Source: Nocardioides sp. QY071 (GTDB lineage: Bacteria; Actinomycetota; Actinomycetes; Propionibacteriales; Nocardioidaceae). Taken from it: DNA of 64,000 nt. The DNA lies in NCBI RefSeq assembly GCF_029961765.1, contig NZ_CP124681.1, positions 3,782,001-3,846,000 on the forward strand, given 5' to 3'. Shown here piece after piece: positions 1 through 6,878 of the stretch (position 1 is its first letter; each line of letters begins with the position of its first letter). The notes under the pieces were generated by a model, which worked only from the letters and a program-made list of their open reading frames with translations, was not told where the DNA came from and did no database searches. The position numbers and the translations under genes are program-made.

Positions 1-78
1 CTCAAAGCCGTGGATCCGGTCCTGAACCACTACTCCGGCCCGTCGTTCGCCGTCGAGGAGGTAGCTGACGAAGCGCAT
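1..78 (-). CDS. Fumarylacetoacetate hydrolase (FAH) family protein, N-terminal fragment cut by the window edge
   Basis: Only the first 26 codons are inside the window, read leftwards from the ATG at 76-78. The peptide begins MRFVSYLLDGERRAGVVVQD, which resembles the N-terminal cap strand of FAH/2-hydroxyhepta-2,4-diene-1,7-dioate isomerase family enzymes (typically M-R-[LF]-V-[ST]-Y ... VGVV.GD). These metal-dependent enzymes cleave C-C bonds in late steps of aromatic or alicyclic catabolism. The ATG lies one base after the stop of the upstream SDR gene, so it is almost certainly the next cistron of the same leftward operon. The catalytic domain is off-window, so the exact substrate cannot be assigned. 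Confidence 0.7.
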   Translation of the reverse strand, partial: MRFVSYLLDGERRAGVVVQDRIHGFE

Positions 79-79
79 G

Positions 80-991
80 TCAAATCCCCGGAGCCGGCGT
101 GTAGACGCCGTCATCGATGTCTTGCAGTAGCGAGGGACCAACCGGCTTCCAGCCGTACCGCGCCTGCGTCGCGTCGCTGGACACGACCGCGCCGAGGGTG
201 AAGAACGGACCTGCCGGCCCGAAGTGTTCCGTTGCCTCTTCGGGCTCGATCCGCTTCAGCGGCACATCGAGCTGACGAGCCACCGCCTCGGAGATCTGCT
301 TGAAAGGCACGTTCTCTGCGCAGGCGTGAAGCACCGACCCACCGGGCCCCGGGTTCTCGATCGCTGTCCGGAACAGCGACGCGGCATCACTTCGATGCAC
401 CGCCGGCCAGTGATGGCTGCCGTCCTCGACGAACGCGGCAACACCGCGCTCGATGGCAGATTCGACGTAGCTGGTGATGAATCCCCAATCACCACCGGCA
501 CCATGGACGGTGGGGGCCATCCGAATCACGGACGTTCGCACACCTGTCTGTTCGGCAAGCTGCTTGGAGAGCAGCTCGGCCTTGTGGCGGGGCGGCAACC
601 ACGAATCGGCGTCCAGCAGGTCATCCTCGGTCGCCACCCGGTGCGTCGGCAGACCGAGCAGCCCGGACGCGAAGATGACAGGAACCTCAGTCCCGCCGAA
701 CTCCTCGGCGAACGCGCGCAATGCCGCTCGATCCACCTCGCCCGCTGCACCCATACGCGAGAAGTCGTGGTCATAGGCCAGATGAATGACCGCGTCGGCT
801 CCACGAGCACCTGCGCGCAGGCTCTCGAGATCGGTCAGGTCCCCCGCGACGGGCGCGACCCCAGCCGCCACGAGCCTCTCCGCGGTAGCCGTCGTTCTTG
901 CCAGACCCACCACGTCGTGTCCGGCATTCAGCAACTCGGGGACCACCGCGGATCCCACCCACCCCGACGCCCCTGTGAGAAACACCCGCAT
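80..991 (-). CDS. NAD(P)-dependent epimerase/dehydratase family (extended or atypical SDR) oxidoreductase
   Basis: A 303-aa Rossmann protein. The N-terminal TGASGWVG (residues 7-14) is the TGxxGxxG dinucleotide-binding loop of extended or atypical SDRs, and the body matches the NAD-dependent epimerase/dehydratase fold (DAVIHLAYDHD, then a VPVIFASG strand). The usual catalytic YxxxK is not clean: the equivalent stretch reads PPRHKAELLSKQ, so this is probably an atypical SDR whose chemistry cannot be called. The start has an AGGACGAG-like ribosome site. It sits in a leftward operon between a mycofactocin-type SDR and an FAH-family gene, which suggests oxidation or rearrangement of a cyclic or hydroxylated substrate. 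Confidence 0.85.
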   Translation of the reverse strand: MRVFLTGASGWVGSAVVPELLNAGHDVVGLARTTATAERLVAAGVAPVAGDLTDLESLRAGARGADAVIHLAYDHDFSRMGAAGEVDRAALRAFAEEFGGTEVPVIFASGLLGLPTHRVATEDDLLDADSWLPPRHKAELLSKQLAEQTGVRTSVIRMAPTVHGAGGDWGFITSYVESAIERGVAAFVEDGSHHWPAVHRSDAASLFRTAIENPGPGGSVLHACAENVPFKQISEAVARQLDVPLKRIEPEEATEHFGPAGPFFTLGAVVSSDATQARYGWKPVGPSLLQDIDDGVYTPAPGI

Positions 992-1061
992 GTCTCGTCC
1001 TAACTTCGATTGATCGACCTGTGATTTCGGCGGGTGCGCCCCGCGTCCAACGAGTGATGCC

Positions 1062-1901
1062 TCACGTGTAGTTCGCTGCGTACCCTGCGCCGACCTCGAG
1101 AGTTCCCCCCGAGATGTAACGCGCGTCGTCCGAGGCCAAGAACACCGCCGCCGCCGCGACGTCCTCCGGCGGGAGTACCGAGATCGGCATGTGGTGCAAC
1201 CCCAGCTCCAGCACCTTGCGATCGACGTCGGCGTCAGTGGGATCCTCGAGCTCCGGGTTCCACAGCCTGCGAAGGTGGTCGTTGCGAATGATCGGCGTGT
1301 CGACCATGCCCGGGTTGAGAACGTTCACCGTGATCCCGTAAGGACCCAGTTCCTTGGCAGCCGACTTGGCCAACCCGATGACGCCCCACTTGGCGGCTGT
1401 GTAGGCGGACATCTGAGCCGTACCGTGCCTACCCATTCCCGAAGCGGTCGCGATGATGCGTCCTGACCTCTGAGCCATGAGGTGCGGGGCGACAGCCTTG
1501 ACCGCGTTGAAGACACCCGTCAGGACCGTGTCGACCACGGTCGCCCATTGGCGGACCTCCAGGTCCACGATCGACCCGGCCGCGAACGTTCCTGCGTTGG
1601 CCACCAAGATGTCGAGCCGACCCAGCTCCGCCACAGCGGCGTTCGCAACATCCTCGAGCTCGTCGAACTCTCGCACGTCGGCCACGCGGGCCACGCACTG
1701 CTGGCCGGTTGCCCGCACGAGCGCCGCCGTCTCGGCGAGGTCGTCAGGCGAGTTCATCGGATACGGAATACCGTCGACTTGGAAGTCGATGTCGCAGATC
1801 ACGACGTCGGCGCCTTCGCGTGCCATGGCAACCGCGTGCGCTCGCCCCATGCCGCGGCCGCCGCCGGTGATGAGAGCAACCCGACCGTCTAGCTTTCCCA
1901 T
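1062..1901 (-). CDS. Mycofactocin-coupled-type SDR oxidoreductase
   Basis: A 279-aa classical SDR starting MGKLDGRVALITGG. The ATG at 1899-1901 has an AAGGAGA ribosome site; an upstream in-frame extension lacks one. Visible motifs are TGGGRGMG for cofactor binding, NAG after strand 4, the ATASG serine and YTAAK (catalytic YxxxK). After strand 2 it carries the insertion reading DGIPYPMNSPDDLAETAALV. This YP-x-PDDLAET insertion is characteristic of SDRs whose NAD(H) is held non-exchangeably and re-oxidised by mycofactocin (TIGR03971-type, carveol-dehydrogenase-like). The likely role is oxidation of a secondary alcohol in terpene, steroid or alicyclic catabolism. It lies 28 bp after a second SDR of the same type. 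Confidence 0.88.
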   Translation of the reverse strand: MGKLDGRVALITGGGRGMGRAHAVAMAREGADVVICDIDFQVDGIPYPMNSPDDLAETAALVRATGQQCVARVADVREFDELEDVANAAVAELGRLDILVANAGTFAAGSIVDLEVRQWATVVDTVLTGVFNAVKAVAPHLMAQRSGRIIATASGMGRHGTAQMSAYTAAKWGVIGLAKSAAKELGPYGITVNVLNPGMVDTPIIRNDHLRRLWNPELEDPTDADVDRKVLELGLHHMPISVLPPEDVAAAAVFLASDDARYISGGTLEVGAGYAANYT

Positions 1902-1929
1902 GCAGCTGTCTCCTTTCCGGAATCGTGCC

Positions 1930-2769
1930 TCAGCGAGCTGACATGCCACTGTCGGCGGCGAGAACCTGACCGGTGATCTGGTCCGCGTTGTCCGAGGCAA
2001 GGAAGACGACCGCGTCAGAGATGTGGCGCGACTCGCCGCGCCACTTCGGACCGGGCATGTTCTGCTGTGAGGACAGCTCTTCGTATGCCTCCTGCGGTGT
2101 CATGCCGAACTGGCCGGCAAGAGCGGTGAGCATCCCCGAGCCCTGTCCGTCGCCGGGGCGGATCGTGGGCGGCGAAACCGCATTGACATTGATGCCGAAC
2201 TCAGCCAGCTCCATTGCCCATGCGCTGGTCAGTCCGTTCACCGCATATTTGGATGCCACATAAGGCGAAAGGTTGGCAACGCCGGCGGCGGTGACCCCCG
2301 AGGAGATGTTGATGATCTTTCCGAATCGAGCGGCGATCATCGCTGGAGCGACATATTTGGTGACGAGGATGGGCCCGCGAACGTTGGTGTCGAGAACGAG
2401 ATCGATATCCTCTACTCGGATCTCCTGAATAGACCCGGCAAGGCCCACAGCCGCGTTGTTGACCAAAATATCGATACGGCCGTCGAAGAATGCCAACGCC
2501 TTGGAGACGGCGGCCTCGACTTGAGCTTCGTCTCGGACGTCACACGGAAGTCCCAGACAACGGACTCCACGCTCCTCCACTGCCGTGATCGTCGCCTCCA
2601 TCATCTCGGCGGTCGCCAGCGGATAAGCCCCCTCGACCGGAGCGACGACGTCGAGGACCGCAATGTCGCACCCGGCATCTGCCAGGGCAAGCACGTGGCT
2701 GAATCCCTGGCCTTTGGCTCCACCGGTGACGATAGCGTTTCTTCCCTTGAGACCACGAAGCGTGGACAC
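1930..2769 (-). CDS. Mycofactocin-coupled-type SDR oxidoreductase (second paralogue)
   Basis: A 279-aa SDR. The chosen GTG at 2767-2769 has a strong AGGAGG site 7 nt upstream; the longer in-frame ORF up to 2931 is not supported. TGGAKGQG binds the cofactor, NNAAV and NISSG follow, and YVASK is the catalytic YxxxK. The same diagnostic insertion is present (EGAYPLATAEMMEATITAVEE), so this also looks like a nicotinoprotein dehydrogenase serviced by mycofactocin. It is the first gene of the leftward operon with the next SDR, the epimerase-like gene and the FAH gene. It is divergent from an MDR gene across a 264-bp spacer in which I see no clear operator. Confidence 0.86.
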   Translation of the reverse strand: MSTLRGLKGRNAIVTGGAKGQGFSHVLALADAGCDIAVLDVVAPVEGAYPLATAEMMEATITAVEERGVRCLGLPCDVRDEAQVEAAVSKALAFFDGRIDILVNNAAVGLAGSIQEIRVEDIDLVLDTNVRGPILVTKYVAPAMIAARFGKIINISSGVTAAGVANLSPYVASKYAVNGLTSAWAMELAEFGINVNAVSPPTIRPGDGQGSGMLTALAGQFGMTPQEAYEELSSQQNMPGPKWRGESRHISDAVVFLASDNADQITGQVLAADSGMSAR

Positions 2770-3033
2770 GGTTGCCTCCTGTGCAGAATGGGTGATCCAT
2801 GACGCCGCGTTGCCCCGGCGAAGGCGGATGCGCCTCGAGATCGGAATCGGCGTCCATAGCGTGCAGTGCGCCGCCCTGGGTTGTATTTCCAATCCTCGGC
2901 CGGACAACTGCGAGGTGACGAAGATAACCACTCGAACTCGTCGGCTGCCAATGCCGAGTGCCGATAGATGCTATGGCTGAGTGGAATGGCAGGAATCTCC
3001 CACGAACCACGCGAATTCAGTAAGGTGCGCCGG

Positions 3034-4017
3034 GTGTTCGCCGTTTACGCTGAATCATTTGATGAGAACGATCCGCTGACTGGCCTCGTTGTCGGGGAAC
3101 GCCCGGATCCTGAGGTCCCTGAGGGATGGACCGTCGTCACCGTGAGAGCGGCATCTCTCAACCACCACGATCTCTTCTCGCTGCGTGGCGTAGGACTCGG
3201 CGAGGACGCCCTGCCCATGATTCTGGGTTGCGACGCGGCTGGCATTGACGAAGACGGCCGAGAGGTGGTCGTGCACGCAATCATCGGCAACCCCTCCTGG
3301 GTCGGCGACGAGACGCTGGATCCCCACCGGTCCCTCCTGTCCGAGCGCCACCCGGGCACCTTCGCCGAGAGGGTCGCCGTGCCCCGTCGAAACGTTGTCG
3401 TCAAGCCAGCGTCCCTGTCGTTCGAGGAGGCGGCGTGCCTCCCGACGGCATGGCTCACGGCCTACCGCATGCTGTTCACCCGCGGCGGGGTGGTTCCGGG
3501 CGAGACGGTGCTGGTCCAGGGCGCGGGCGGCGGCGTCTCCACAGCTGCGATCACGCTCGGCCGCGCTGCCGGCGTTCGTGTTCTGGTGACCAGCCGGGAC
3601 GCGGCCAAGGCGCAGCGCGCGGTCGAGCTCGGCGCACATGAGGCCTTCGAACACGGTGCGCGTCTGCCGGTGAAGGTCGATGCGGTGCTCGACACCGTGG
3701 GAAGGGCGACGTGGTCACACTCGATTCGCGCCTTGAAGCCCGGTGGGCGCCTCATCACGTCGGGGACGACGTCCGGCCCCGACCTGGAGAGCGCCGAGCT
3801 GACGCGGATCTTCTTCCTGCAGCTGAGCGTCGTCGGGTCGACCATGGGCACTCGAGGAGAGCTCGTTCGAATGTTGTCTCTGCTCGACGCCTCCGGAGCC
3901 CGTCCGCTGATCCATCAGGCGATGCCGTTCGAGCGGGCCCGAGAGGGATTCGCTGCGATGGCACACGGCGATCTCTTCGGCAAGATCGTCTTCACGACTG
4001 CCCCCAGCCAGTGGTGA
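3034..4017 (+). CDS. Zinc-binding dehydrogenase / quinone oxidoreductase-like MDR
   Basis: A 327-aa medium-chain dehydrogenase/reductase. The GTG at 3034 is chosen because MFAVYAE aligns with the usual family start and an AAGG stretch lies about 7 nt upstream; GTG 3025 and an upstream start at 2968 are alternatives. The GroES-like N-terminal half contains SLNHHDLFSLRGVG and LGCDAAG. The Rossmann half carries VQGAGGGVSTAA (GxGxxG-like) and the SRDAAKAQRAVELGA cofactor-specificity region. Structural-zinc cysteines are absent, as in quinone reductases and enoyl reductases. It is divergent from the mycofactocin SDR operon and followed by a crotonase, so it probably reduces an enone or enoyl intermediate in the same pathway. 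Confidence 0.85.
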   Translation: MFAVYAESFDENDPLTGLVVGERPDPEVPEGWTVVTVRAASLNHHDLFSLRGVGLGEDALPMILGCDAAGIDEDGREVVVHAIIGNPSWVGDETLDPHRSLLSERHPGTFAERVAVPRRNVVVKPASLSFEEAACLPTAWLTAYRMLFTRGGVVPGETVLVQGAGGGVSTAAITLGRAAGVRVLVTSRDAAKAQRAVELGAHEAFEHGARLPVKVDAVLDTVGRATWSHSIRALKPGGRLITSGTTSGPDLESAELTRIFFLQLSVVGSTMGTRGELVRMLSLLDASGARPLIHQAMPFERAREGFAAMAHGDLFGKIVFTTAPSQW

Positions 4018-4093
4018 GGTCCGTGCAAGTAGGTCGGCGGCGCAGCACGAGTGGCGCAGCCTGTGCTGACGATGCGGTCGCGGTGGTGCCGTC

Positions 4094-4843
4094 ATGAGCG
4101 TGCTCGACGTGCGTCGCCGCGGCGCGGTGTTGCAGCTGACGATGAACCGGCCGGCACACCGCAACGCGTTGGACCGCAGTTTGACCGACGCGCTCTCAGC
4201 GGCGTTCGACCAACTGGATGACGACCCCACGCTCCGGGTGGGTGTGCTGGTTGGAAACGGCCCCGCGTTCTGCGCGGGTACCGACCTCCACGATCCGGTG
4301 AGCCCGGCTACCGACCGCGGGGGCGAGTACGGCCTCATCCGGCGTAGCCGAAGGACCCCGCTCATCGCTGCTGTCGAAGGCGCGGCACTTGGCGGAGGCT
4401 TCGAGCTGGTGCTGGCCTGCGACCTCGTCGTAGCAGGTTCCGACGCCAGGTTCGGTCTGCCCGAGGTGGCGCTGGGCCTGGTCCCGACCTGCGGCGGTCT
4501 GTTCCGCACCCAAGACCGGCTACCGCCGGCCATAGCTGCCGAGCTGATCTTGACCGCAGACCCGCTCTACGCCGAGCGCGCTCATCAGGTCGGCCTGGTC
4601 AACGTGCTCGCCGAGCCGGGCCATGCGCTCAGCCGGGCCCATGAACTGGCTGCCCGCATCATCCGCAACTCCCCCGACGCCGTCTCCGCAGCGCTTCGGG
4701 CATGGCACGCCGCACGCGGCCCGGCCGAAGCCACGGGTTGGACCGCGACCGACCACGCCATCGCCACCGTGGACCTCTCGCCCGACTCGGCCGAGGGCGT
4801 GCGGGCGTTCTTCGAGAAGCGTGCACCCCGCTGGCGCCGCTGA
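4094..4843 (+). CDS. Enoyl-CoA hydratase/isomerase (crotonase) family protein
   Basis: A 249-aa crotonase. The oxyanion-hole elements are FCAGTDLHDP and EGAALGGGFELVLACD, followed by PEVALGLVPTCGG with a possible catalytic glutamate and the GG turn. Length is normal for the family. It is downstream of and co-directional with the MDR gene (76-bp gap), and a hydratase would fit a ring-opening or beta-oxidation-like branch of the catabolic cluster. Substrate chain length cannot be read from the sequence. Confidence 0.85.
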   Translation: MSVLDVRRRGAVLQLTMNRPAHRNALDRSLTDALSAAFDQLDDDPTLRVGVLVGNGPAFCAGTDLHDPVSPATDRGGEYGLIRRSRRTPLIAAVEGAALGGGFELVLACDLVVAGSDARFGLPEVALGLVPTCGGLFRTQDRLPPAIAAELILTADPLYAERAHQVGLVNVLAEPGHALSRAHELAARIIRNSPDAVSAALRAWHAARGPAEATGWTATDHAIATVDLSPDSAEGVRAFFEKRAPRWRR

Positions 4844-4870
4844 GCGGCGAGGCGCAAAGGTCCAGCTCCA

Positions 4871-6193
4871 CTATCGGCAACCCCGAACGCGGTGCAGGTC
4901 CACGTTCCGCGCCCGGCCATCCACGGCGGACGGTGGCGGACCAGCGGCTCGAGGGCGTCTGCTCCCGACTCCCAGGGCAACAGCCCCCACGCCAGCAGGC
5001 AGCAGGAGGAAGGGGCCGGAGGCAAGCAGGAGGATCCCGAGCAGGACCGAGGCGACACCCGCGACGCGGCGCGGGCCATCGCGCAGGAGCCACACGGCAG
5101 CCGCGGTGCCTGCGAGTGACACCGAGATGAGCAACGCAGAGGTGCCCCGGACGAGCCAGTCGACAGTGACGGCATCCGCGGCGACCGGTATCGCCACGAT
5201 CGTGCAACAGCCGGCGAGGAAGGCGAGGCTTCGACGAGGTTCGCGGCCCGGAGTCGTCCGCCCCACCAAGACCCTGGGGAGCATGCCACTCGTGCCCAGG
5301 GCAGCGCCCAACCGCGCGCCGCTGGCGAGGTAGACGTTGATCGCCCCTGACGTCAGCAGCAGTGCGGCCACCGCGGTGAACGCCGTGCCGACCGGCCCGA
5401 AGGCGCCGCGCATGAGCACGAGCAGCGGCACCGGCGTGTCGCCGGCGGCGTCACCGAGGACCCCGACGGCGACGAGGGCGAGTCCCGAGTAGAGCAGGAT
5501 GATGACGCCGAGGGCGAGCAGAGTGGAACGACGCAGAGTTCGTCGTGGATCTCGCAGATCCGCGGAGAGGTGGGTCGCCGCCTCCCATCCGGCGAAGGCG
5601 AAGAACAGGAGGCTGGCCGCCGTACCGACCCCGGTCCAGCCCCCCGGGGCGAAGGGCGAGAATGCCTCCGGCCGCATCCGCCCCAAGGAAACGGCGATCA
5701 TCGGCACGAGCAGCGCCACCAGCACACCAGCGGTGATGACCTGGGTCCGCCCGGTGGCTCGCAGGCCGAGCGCGTTCACCGAGAACGACGCACCCAGGAT
5801 CGCGGTACCGATCCAGAACGCGCGCTCGGGGGCCAGACCCAAGGCGGCCGCGACGTAGTGGCCACCCATCAGCGAGGCCGCCACCACACCGGTCGGTACG
5901 GCGGCGAGGAACCACCAGCCCACGGGCGCAGCACGGCGCGGACCGAAGGCGAGCGTCGCGAAATGCGCCACCCCTCCCCTGTCAGGCAGGGCGCCACCCA
6001 GCGCGGCGAAGGTTGTCGCAACGGGCACGCTGGCGCACAGGAGAAGCACCCAGGCCAACAGCGAGGAGGCTCCGGCCGCGTCAGCGGCCAGCGCCGGCAA
6101 CGTCAGCACTCCGGGCCCCAGGACGGCACCGACGAGCATCACCGTGCCCGCGAGGACGCCGAGGCTGCCCGGCCGCGGCTCCGGCGCGCTCAC
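4871..6193 (-). CDS. APC-superfamily amino-acid exporter, YjeH-like
   Basis: A 440-aa polytopic membrane protein with about 12 predicted segments. The opening GAVLGPGVLTLPALA is the APC TM1 substrate-binding break (GxG) and GGVAHFATLAFG follows TM2-TM3. The pattern GGVAH..AFG..GWxFL resembles E. coli YjeH, the methionine and branched-chain amino-acid exporter, more than uptake permeases. The C-terminal tail is hydrophilic. It is transcribed divergently from an Lrp/AsnC gene 155 bp away, the standard layout for an amino-acid-responsive exporter switch. Substrate identity is inferred only. Confidence 0.85.
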   Translation of the reverse strand: MSAPEPRPGSLGVLAGTVMLVGAVLGPGVLTLPALAADAAGASSLLAWVLLLCASVPVATTFAALGGALPDRGGVAHFATLAFGPRRAAPVGWWFLAAVPTGVVAASLMGGHYVAAALGLAPERAFWIGTAILGASFSVNALGLRATGRTQVITAGVLVALLVPMIAVSLGRMRPEAFSPFAPGGWTGVGTAASLLFFAFAGWEAATHLSADLRDPRRTLRRSTLLALGVIILLYSGLALVAVGVLGDAAGDTPVPLLVLMRGAFGPVGTAFTAVAALLLTSGAINVYLASGARLGAALGTSGMLPRVLVGRTTPGREPRRSLAFLAGCCTIVAIPVAADAVTVDWLVRGTSALLISVSLAGTAAAVWLLRDGPRRVAGVASVLLGILLLASGPFLLLPAGVGAVALGVGSRRPRAAGPPPSAVDGRARNVDLHRVRGCR

Positions 6194-6348
6194 GACAGGT
6201 CCTGACGTGGAACCACGGCGATCTTCTCCATACGCACCATCTCCTCGGGGCGAACATCTGTGCGGTCAGCAGCCCAAAAGGTAGGCAGCTGCACACTTCG
6301 ATCGGCGCGGCTCCGAACAAGATTCCGAAAGGAGATAGTCTTGAGGAC

Positions 6349-6816
6349 GTGGACGAACTTGATTCGGCGATCGTGGCCGAACTGCAGCGCGATGCGCGGC
6401 AGACCAATCGGGAGCTGGCTCGGCGGGTGGGCATCGCCCCTTCGACCTGTCTCGAGCGCGTGCGCCTGCTCCGCGCTCGCCAGGTCATCCGCGGCTACCA
6501 CGCCCAGATCAGCTCCACGGCTCTCAATCGTGAGATCGAGGCATTCGTGTCAGCGCGCATCCGGCCGCTGAAGCGAGAGGTCATCGATGCGTTCAAGGCC
6601 GCCCTCATCGAGCTGCCCGAGGTCGTCGCCGTCTTCGTCATCGCCGGTGACGAGGACTTTCTCGTCCACGTCGCCGTGCAGGACATCGACCATCTTCATG
6701 CATTCCTCATCGACCGCCTCAGCCAACGTCGTGAGGTGGTGAGCTTCCGAAGCCAGATCGTCTATCAGAGCGTCGAGAAGCAGGTCCGGGAGCGCCTCCC
6801 GCCGTTGACACGCTGA
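6349..6816 (+). CDS. Lrp/AsnC family transcriptional regulator
   Basis: A 155-aa regulator. The N-terminal winged HTH reads DELDSAIVAELQRDARQTNR then ELARRVGIAPSTCLERVRLL, typical of AsnC-type readers. The C-terminal RAM (ACT-like) ligand domain runs from about residue 60 and includes VVAVFVIAGDEDFLVHVAVQ. The GTG at 6349 is chosen because the protein then begins at the canonical VDELD; an AAAGGAG lies 14 nt upstream, which is a little far. It is divergent from the YjeH-like exporter, which it probably activates when a branched-chain amino acid or methionine accumulates. Confidence 0.88.
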   Translation: MDELDSAIVAELQRDARQTNRELARRVGIAPSTCLERVRLLRARQVIRGYHAQISSTALNREIEAFVSARIRPLKREVIDAFKAALIELPEVVAVFVIAGDEDFLVHVAVQDIDHLHAFLIDRLSQRREVVSFRSQIVYQSVEKQVRERLPPLTR

Positions 6817-6826
6817 CGTCGCGCGC

Positions 6827-6862
6827 AGCTCGTGGAGCCGCCCGAGGGCGGCTCCACGAGCT
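6827..6862. terminator. Perfect 17-bp inverted repeat between convergent genes
   Basis: The arms at 6827-6843 and 6846-6862 are perfect complements with a 2-nt loop. The element lies 10 bp after the lrp stop and 16 bp before the ABC permease stop on the other strand, so it can serve both. There is no T tract, as is common for terminators in high-GC Actinobacteria. Confidence 0.75.
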
Positions 6863-6878
6863 GCGATCCGGCCAGTGG

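Noticed and set aside
3045..3654. Minus-strand ORFs opposite the MDR gene
   Set aside because: Shadows of the reductase frame without start signals or motifs.
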